Shown here: positions 26,401 through 30,244 of the stretch, in pieces
How the letters are laid out: each line of letters begins with the position of its first letter
Numbering within the stretch: the first letter of the stretch is position 1
IMG/VR virus record: IMGVR_UViG_3300035698_017805
Coordinates: 1 to 30,244 of that record
Strand: one strand, 5' to 3'
Source of the DNA: a virus
DNA length: 30,244 bases
The notes under the pieces: generated by a model
What the model was told of the DNA's origin: nothing
Databases searched by the model: none
The model's input: only the letters and a program-made list of their open reading frames with translations
Position numbers and translations under genes: made by a program

Positions 26401-27848
26401 TAGTACCTCACTTTTCTTCGTTTAATTTTTGTTAATTTACGAGCAAGGAGGTATCTTAACGAATCCATTAAATGATCTTCAAGATCTGTATCAATATCCT
26501 CTGGTTTTTTTACATCTCTTTGCATAAGTGGTAAAGTCCTTATGTGATTCTTTGCTCCTGCCATAAAGTACAAATGAGGCATTTCTAAATCACCCCGTTT
26601 TGCCGCACCTAACATCTGTCTTATTAAAGACCATCCTGAAATTCTTGATCCTGATCCCTTATATGCTTTTGTCCAACTGCAATTTAAAGCTGACAAATTA
26701 GCACCAATTGAAGTTCCATCTCTTACCTCATATATAGAAGTATCAGCAGGACCAGGGTGTACTTTTATACCATACTCATTTAATATAAGGTTGTCAACAC
26801 TCAAAACCCTTCCTGCTATTTCAGAAGAAGTTGCCCTGTCACCCTCATTTGGTTTTCCTGTCCATCCATATATCTCAGTAGGTATTATTACTGAATCTTT
26901 TGGAATGTATGGAATATCTTCTTGTTCTGGTTGTTCCCCGTTTGTTTCAAATCCATATGTCACACCCCAAGGTTTTGATGAACCCCAGTCAAAACTTCTT
27001 ATTCCTCTCCAAGTTGTAGGTGGATAAAAATATGGTAATACGTGGATTTTTTTATCCCATACATCTGTAAAAAATCCACCAAAAACAAGATCCCATGAAC
27101 CATCAATCCATGCTTTCCTTAACATTTCATCATCTTTGGTAAGTTGATGTATCTTTGCAATGTAAAGGGGGTCAGCAAGCATTAAGGATTTGTTCTCTGA
27201 AGCATACGATTGAATATGTGTTCTGGTTATCTGCAATGTTTTAGTTACATCATTTCCATCAGGATCTGGATAAGTAACCACTACATCTTCAATGTGAACT
27301 TTTCTTGCTGGGACTGTATCTATAAAACGTTGTTTCACCCATCCATGCCCAGGTCCTGATGGATTGCATGTGGATCTGTACTTTAAAGGTATACTTGGGT
27401 TTGATGATCTGTTACAAGACATCAACTTTAAATAGATATCATCAAATGGATGATTTGTTAATTCCTCCCATCCAATCCAAGGATATTCATGTCCATGATA
27501 CTGATCATAATCGGCTTCTACTCTGGCATAATTTAACCACAATGTTTCCCCGTCTGCAAAAGTCCATATTTTCCTACTGGCATTATATTTAGCTGAGGGA
27601 TGTATTCTTGGTATCCACTTACGTGTTTTTGATATTACATCACCTAACTCAGTGGTAGCCTCTCTTAAAAGGAGACCTTTGTAATCAGCTCCGTACCCTC
27701 TTCCAACACCTTGCAAATAATCCATAACAAGAACATCTGTTTTTCCTCCACCTCTATTCCCGTGAAGAAGACATTCCCAAGCAGGACAAGCCAAAAACAA
27801 TTTCTGTGATCCTGGATAGGGATCCCATACTACATTAGGTTTTGCCAT
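26400..27848 (-). CDS. terL: Terminase large subunit (482 aa)
   Basis: This is the ATPase and nuclease that cuts concatemers and packs DNA through the portal. Walker A is GNRGGGKT at residues 30-37, a Walker B-like segment YPWIGWEEL lies at 122-130 with Glu-128/129 as candidate catalytic acid, and the coupling motif STCNPSGPG lies at 159-167. The C-terminal RNase H-like nuclease shows its acidic residues in SFDWGSS (Asp-287), PGPADTSIYE (Asp-369) and DHLMDSLRYLL (Asp-458/462). The length is normal for the family and all motifs are intact. Its ATG at 27848 has no strong ribosome site (only TGAG), and lies just after the upstream stop, so it is probably translated by coupling. Confidence 0.95.
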   Translation of the reverse strand: MAKPNVVWDPYPGSQKLFLACPAWECLLHGNRGGGKTDVLVMDYLQGVGRGYGADYKGLLLREATTELGDVISKTRKWIPRIHPSAKYNASRKIWTFADGETLWLNYARVEADYDQYHGHEYPWIGWEELTNHPFDDIYLKLMSCNRSSNPSIPLKYRSTCNPSGPGHGWVKQRFIDTVPARKVHIEDVVVTYPDPDGNDVTKTLQITRTHIQSYASENKSLMLADPLYIAKIHQLTKDDEMLRKAWIDGSWDLVFGGFFTDVWDKKIHVLPYFYPPTTWRGIRSFDWGSSKPWGVTYGFETNGEQPEQEDIPYIPKDSVIIPTEIYGWTGKPNEGDRATSSEIAGRVLSVDNLILNEYGIKVHPGPADTSIYEVRDGTSIGANLSALNCSWTKAYKGSGSRISGWSLIRQMLGAAKRGDLEMPHLYFMAGAKNHIRTLPLMQRDVKKPEDIDTDLEDHLMDSLRYLLARKLTKIKRRKVRY

Positions 27849-27849
27849 T

Positions 27850-28344
27850 TTATAATGAACTCATTTCAGATTCAGTTATCACACCACAATAATCGTTTAT
27901 ACGTGGAACTTCTTCATAGGTTATTAATTCTTTTACTTTTATATGTGCTTTTTTACGCTTTTTTTGCATTTTTTTAATTAATTCTTCTTTGTACTCTGGA
28001 GTTGCTTTTTTATCCCACCATTGTTTTGCAAGTTTACTTATCTCTTTATATTTTGCTTTTTTAGCCTCTGGAGTTATATCTTGGAACTTAAAATCTTTTC
28101 TACCTTTTCTTGATGGTCTATTCTCAACCCTTTTTTTAGCAAGTTCTGTATATCTCTCATAAGAAAGATTTTCAATAGTCTCAATTCGAGTTTTTGACAC
28201 CTTTCTATTTATTTCTTTCTTCCTTTCGGGTGACATCTCCCTGAGTCTTTTCTTTGCACCTTCAGATATGGCTTTACAACGTCTTGCTCTTGCTTCCTTA
28301 GTCATATTTGTCCAAGAATTCACCTTACGTTTCTTTTTAGCCAT
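27850..28344 (-). CDS. Very basic repeat protein, NUMOD3-like, between terminase genes (164 aa)
   Basis: I start it at ATG 28344 (MAKKKRKVNSW), 2 nt after the upstream stop and preceded by GGGAGAGGAA; the in-frame GTG at 28374 is less likely. The protein is extremely rich in Lys and Arg and repeats one pattern: a turn beginning T/S-x-E-x, then a helix A-x-x-K-A/E-I-S-E/K-x-A-K-K/Q-x-W/L (TKEARARRCKAISEGAKKRL; SPERKKEINRKVSK; TPEAKKAKYKEISKLAKQWW). This resembles NUMOD3-type DNA-binding modules that accompany phage homing nucleases, but no HNH or GIY-YIG catalytic motif is present. It may be a DNA-binding packaging accessory or the remnant of a nuclease. Function is unproven. Confidence 0.6.
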   Translation of the reverse strand: MAKKKRKVNSWTNMTKEARARRCKAISEGAKKRLREMSPERKKEINRKVSKTRIETIENLSYERYTELAKKRVENRPSRKGRKDFKFQDITPEAKKAKYKEISKLAKQWWDKKATPEYKEELIKKMQKKRKKAHIKVKELITYEEVPRINDYCGVITESEMSSL

Positions 28345-28346
28345 TT

Positions 28347-28967
28347 TTATTGTTCCTCTCCCGCTTTTTCCCACTCTTCAATGCTCATTGAATTAGGAAC
28401 AACGAGTACACCATGAAGATTTTGATTCATATTTAGGTTTTTACTCTCAATTTTCTCAGAATAACCCAATTTATTACCAGTTAAGAATTTATACAAGTGA
28501 GTATTGAAGTTTCTACTATCTAAACCCTCTTTTCCTTTCTCTAACCACCAAGCTTCATGGAAAGCCTTACCAATTTCAAAGGCAAGACCAAACTCAGAGA
28601 ACTTTTCACTCCATTGTTTCAATGTACTTACAGCTATTCCGAATTTAGATGCTATTTCTACATCACTACACCCATCTTTACTGAGTGAAATGTAAGCTAT
28701 AGGGTGATATTCAGGTTTAAACTTACAATTAAATCCTGATTTTGTGAGATATGTTTGTGTTTCGGTAACAGTAAGAGAAGTTTCAGGAACTAAAGGATCT
28801 CCACCATGTATTTTACATAATGTACTCTTACCCACAGCATTTCTGGAACATTGTTTACCATTTTCAAAGAACATACACTTCATTTTTGTGTACTTTTTCT
28901 TTATAATACGTTTCTCTTTATCTTTGAGTTTACTGAACTTCTTTTTTAGTTTCCTTTTAAGAGTCAT
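28347..28967 (-). CDS. Terminase small subunit-like DNA-binding protein (206 aa)
   Basis: The ATG directly follows the TAA of the previous gene, with GAGGTC as ribosome site. After a Lys-rich N-terminus (1-30) comes a Cys/His cluster C31-x8-C40-x10-C51-x2-H54 ending in CKIHGG. This pattern is known from phage small terminases and related DNA-binding proteins and probably holds zinc. Residues about 98-120 (DGCSDVEIASKFGIAVSTLK, then QW) form a clear helix-turn-helix. The C-terminal part (GLAFEIGKAFHEAWWLEKGK) resembles the oligomerisation region of small terminases. It would recognise the packaging site and recruit the large subunit encoded one gene further on. Confidence 0.7.
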   Translation of the reverse strand: MTLKRKLKKKFSKLKDKEKRIIKKKYTKMKCMFFENGKQCSRNAVGKSTLCKIHGGDPLVPETSLTVTETQTYLTKSGFNCKFKPEYHPIAYISLSKDGCSDVEIASKFGIAVSTLKQWSEKFSEFGLAFEIGKAFHEAWWLEKGKEGLDSRNFNTHLYKFLTGNKLGYSEKIESKNLNMNQNLHGVLVVPNSMSIEEWEKAGEEQ

Positions 28968-29282
28968 TTAGAAAGACCTCATCAAAAATTTGTACATTTT
29001 TCTATCTTTTTTAGAAAGTATCTTGTTAATCATGCATTCTGTAATGAAATCAGACAATCCCTTAGCTGTATTATGCTTCCATTTAGATAATGAGTCATAT
29101 ATGAAGTCTGTTGTTTTATTCATCAAAATACCACCAAAATCTAAAGGATCTTTTGGGTCTATCTTTAATTTCATTCCAAACATGATCCACAGGAGTATTA
29201 TATTCTTTTTCAATGTTATGGATGTAGGTCTATCTTGTACTCTTATTGAAAACTTTATATGAGCGTTATGGGTATCTGACAT
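28968..29282 (-). CDS. Unknown small protein, possible ribbon-helix-helix (104 aa)
   Basis: The gene starts at ATG 29282 with AAAGGT upstream and its TAA abuts the start of the small terminase gene. The N-terminal half reads KFSIRVQDRPTSITLKKNII, where 'RPTSITL' followed by a hydrophobic helix recalls a ribbon-helix-helix DNA-binding core. The second half is helical (FIYDSLSKWKHNTAKGLSDF, ITECMINKIL) and basic at the end. I do not recognise a family with confidence. As one of the first genes of the operon and a neighbour of the repeat array it could be a DNA-binding regulator, but that is inference. Confidence 0.6.
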   Translation of the reverse strand: MSDTHNAHIKFSIRVQDRPTSITLKKNIILLWIMFGMKLKIDPKDPLDFGGILMNKTTDFIYDSLSKWKHNTAKGLSDFITECMINKILSKKDRKMYKFLMRSF

Positions 29283-29291
29283 TTCGTACCT

Positions 29292-29543
29292 TTAAGCTTT
29301 AGGGGTAAACATTAAACCACAACAAGAATCATTAGATCCATATACTGTAGGTTCAAGAGGAGACATATTCAAGAGATACAATATGCTATTCTCAAAACTG
29401 GAGTTGTATTTTTCTATAATTCGTTGTATTTCTTTTTTGGACATTGTACTTTCCCCTATGAGAACAGAAGGGTCTAAAGTATAGTGGTCATAACGAGTAT
29501 TATTAACAAAGCCACCCTTTTCATATTTTTCTTTATGATCCAT
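29292..29543 (-). CDS. Unknown small protein, first gene of the operon (83 aa)
   Basis: It starts at ATG 29543 with AAGGA 8 nt upstream and lies about 50 nt downstream of a near-consensus promoter. I do not recognise it. It is mixed-charge, with a predicted helix MSKKEIQRIIEKYNSSFENS followed by ILYLLNM, and a C-terminal SNDSCCGLMFTPKA with two adjacent cysteines. There is no signal peptide or membrane segment. It is spaced 9 nt from the next gene, so it belongs to the same transcript. Confidence 0.6.
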   Translation of the reverse strand: MDHKEKYEKGGFVNNTRYDHYTLDPSVLIGESTMSKKEIQRIIEKYNSSFENSILYLLNMSPLEPTVYGSNDSCCGLMFTPKA

Positions 29544-29821
29544 GTGATCAATCCTTGTATAGTTAATAGTAAATAAATTAATAAATTAATAAATTCCATC
29601 ATACAACCTCACAATCCTGGTTGTCAAGCATTAATTTTACAATTATACTACAAGGGGTTTTATAAAAATAATTATACATATACCATTGAGGTAATTCAAG
29701 TGGGTTATTGTAAGGGAAAGATACTATGTCCACATACCACAATACCACTTAAAAAATTCAAAAAACGAATACCAAACGAGAGGCCCACCCCACCATTTTG
29801 AACAATGGTGTTCATCACTCA
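29544..29821. other. AT-rich gene-free stretch before the repeat region
   Basis: Apart from the promoter at 29598-29627, this stretch holds one short hairpin, CACCATT/AATGGTG (29791-29797 with 29804-29810, 6-nt loop). No U run follows it on either strand. I see no open reading frame of note and no tRNA. Confidence 0.6.
29598..29627 (-). promoter_or_regulatory. Sigma70-like promoter of the packaging/structural operon
   Basis: On the minus strand TTGACA (29627-29622), an 18-bp spacer and TATGAT (29603-29598) form a near-consensus promoter. The expected start is near 29591, leaving a leader of about 48 nt to ATG 29543. CAACC (29604-29608) and GGTTG (29619-29623) form a short inverted repeat inside the spacer, which may be an operator or chance. 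Confidence 0.8.
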
Positions 29822-30012
29822 CGAAGTTATGCGGTAATAATAAAGTTATGCGGTAATAATAAAGTTATGCATGCATAACTTTACATAGTAGTAATTATAA
29901 TGTTTGGTATACATAACTTTATATGTACTACTATGTAAAGTTATGCAGTAAATATTTTATTATGCATGACTAATAAAATTTAATCTACTATGTAAAGTTA
30001 TGCATGCATAAC
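29822..30012. repeat. Palindrome-rich region built on GTTATGC cores
   Basis: AGTTATGCGGTAATAATAA occurs exactly twice in tandem (29825-29843, 29844-29862). Next is a perfect 24-bp palindrome (29860-29883, half-site TAAAGTTATGCA). A perfect 22-bp inverted repeat joins 29872-29893 with 29926-29947 around a 32-bp centre, and its arm recurs at 29985-30002. A 9-bp hairpin (ATTTTATTA at 29954-29962, TAATAAAAT at 29971-29979) has TGCATG in its loop. A 16-bp palindrome GTTATGCATGCATAAC lies at 29997-30012. All are read directly. The density suggests a protein-binding region such as an origin, partition site or operator array. Confidence 0.85.
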
Positions 30013-30244
30013 ATAATGATTCATGCATAACATAATGATTCATGCATAACATAATGATTCATGCATAACATAATGATTCATGCATAACTATATCATTCAT
30101 ACATAACTATATCATTCATGCATAACTATATCATTGATACATAACTATATCATTCATGCATAACATAATGATTCATACATAACTATATCATTCATGCATA
30201 ACATAATGATTCATACATAACTATATCATTGATACATAACTATA
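30006..30244. repeat. 19-bp tandem repeat (iteron-like) array, runs off window
   Basis: Twelve complete 19-bp units and a partial thirteenth follow without spacers. Type A is GCATAACATAATGATTCAT; type B is RCATAACTATATCATTSAT. Their order from 30006 is A A A A B B B B A B A B, then partial B. All keep CATAAC at the same phase, and junctions with a leading G create ATGCAT. The unit length equals that of the GTTATGCGG repeats at 29825-29862 but the core is in the opposite orientation. The array continues beyond base 30244. Confidence 0.92.

Noticed and set aside
3984-27852. Prohead protease, lysin, holin, integrase or tRNA
   Set aside because: I looked for a capsid protease in the scaffold and portal region, a peptidase or lysozyme domain in the tape measure, and tRNA-like cloverleaf signals, and saw none.
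28345-28374. GTG 28374 as start of the basic protein
   Set aside because: It would overlap the small terminase gene by 28 bp and lacks a good ribosome site, whereas ATG 28344 follows GGGAGAGGAA at good spacing.
29642-29670. Second promoter with TATAAT at 29647-29642
   Set aside because: The -10 box is perfect, but the matching -35 position reads TATTTT and there is no extended -10 TG, so support is too weak in such AT-rich DNA.
29791-29810. Intrinsic terminator (CACCATT/AATGGTG hairpin)
   Set aside because: The stem is only 7 bp and no U run follows on either strand.
30006-30244. CRISPR array
   Set aside because: Units are 19 bp and directly contiguous, with no unique spacers between them, and no cas gene is near.

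Overview
The window is a stretch of an AT-rich, bacterial, tailed dsDNA phage (or prophage) genome. It holds the DNA-packaging, head and tail genes of a long-tailed siphovirus. All recognised genes lie on the minus strand, so transcription runs from the right edge to the left. The host cannot be named from the sequence. Good Shine-Dalgarno sequences and sigma70-like promoters (TTGACA with an 18 bp spacer) show only that it is bacterial. No integrase, repressor, replication or lysis gene is present.

In transcription order: (1) about 29.8-30.24 kb is gene-free and filled with 19-bp tandem repeats, palindromes and inverted repeats built on a GTTATGC core; it runs off the right edge. (2) A strong promoter at 29.6 kb starts the operon: two small unknown proteins, a small-terminase-like protein with a Cys/His cluster and a helix-turn-helix, a very basic protein with NUMOD3-like repeats, and the large terminase. 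(3) The head module has a DUF4055-type portal, a scaffold protein and a P22-coat-like major capsid protein. The capsid gene has its own promoter, overlapped by a 13-bp inverted repeat, and a leader that can fold in more than one way. (4) The connector module has a small acidic-repeat protein, a DnaT-like head-tail connector, a head-closure candidate, an HK97 gp10-like protein and a tail terminator. Several of these genes are joined by TAATG stop/start overlaps. (5) The tail module has the tail tube protein, an intrinsic terminator, and tail assembly chaperones joined by a clear -1 frameshift site (A AAA AAC). A giant tape measure protein of about 3,199 residues follows, then three conserved tail-tip proteins. 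Last is a very large adhesin-like protein with LamG-like and discoidin-like regions, which is still open at base 1 after 1,330 codons.

The genes form one assembly line. The terminase fills a procapsid built from portal, scaffold and coat; the connectors seal the head. The tail tube polymerises around the tape measure with help from the frameshifted chaperone pair, and the tip and adhesin proteins presumably contact the host. No prohead protease gene is seen, which fits a P22-type coat that matures without cleavage. The least explained parts are the iteron-like array at the right edge, the capsid promoter and leader, the NUMOD3-like protein between the terminase subunits, and the internally duplicated tape measure.
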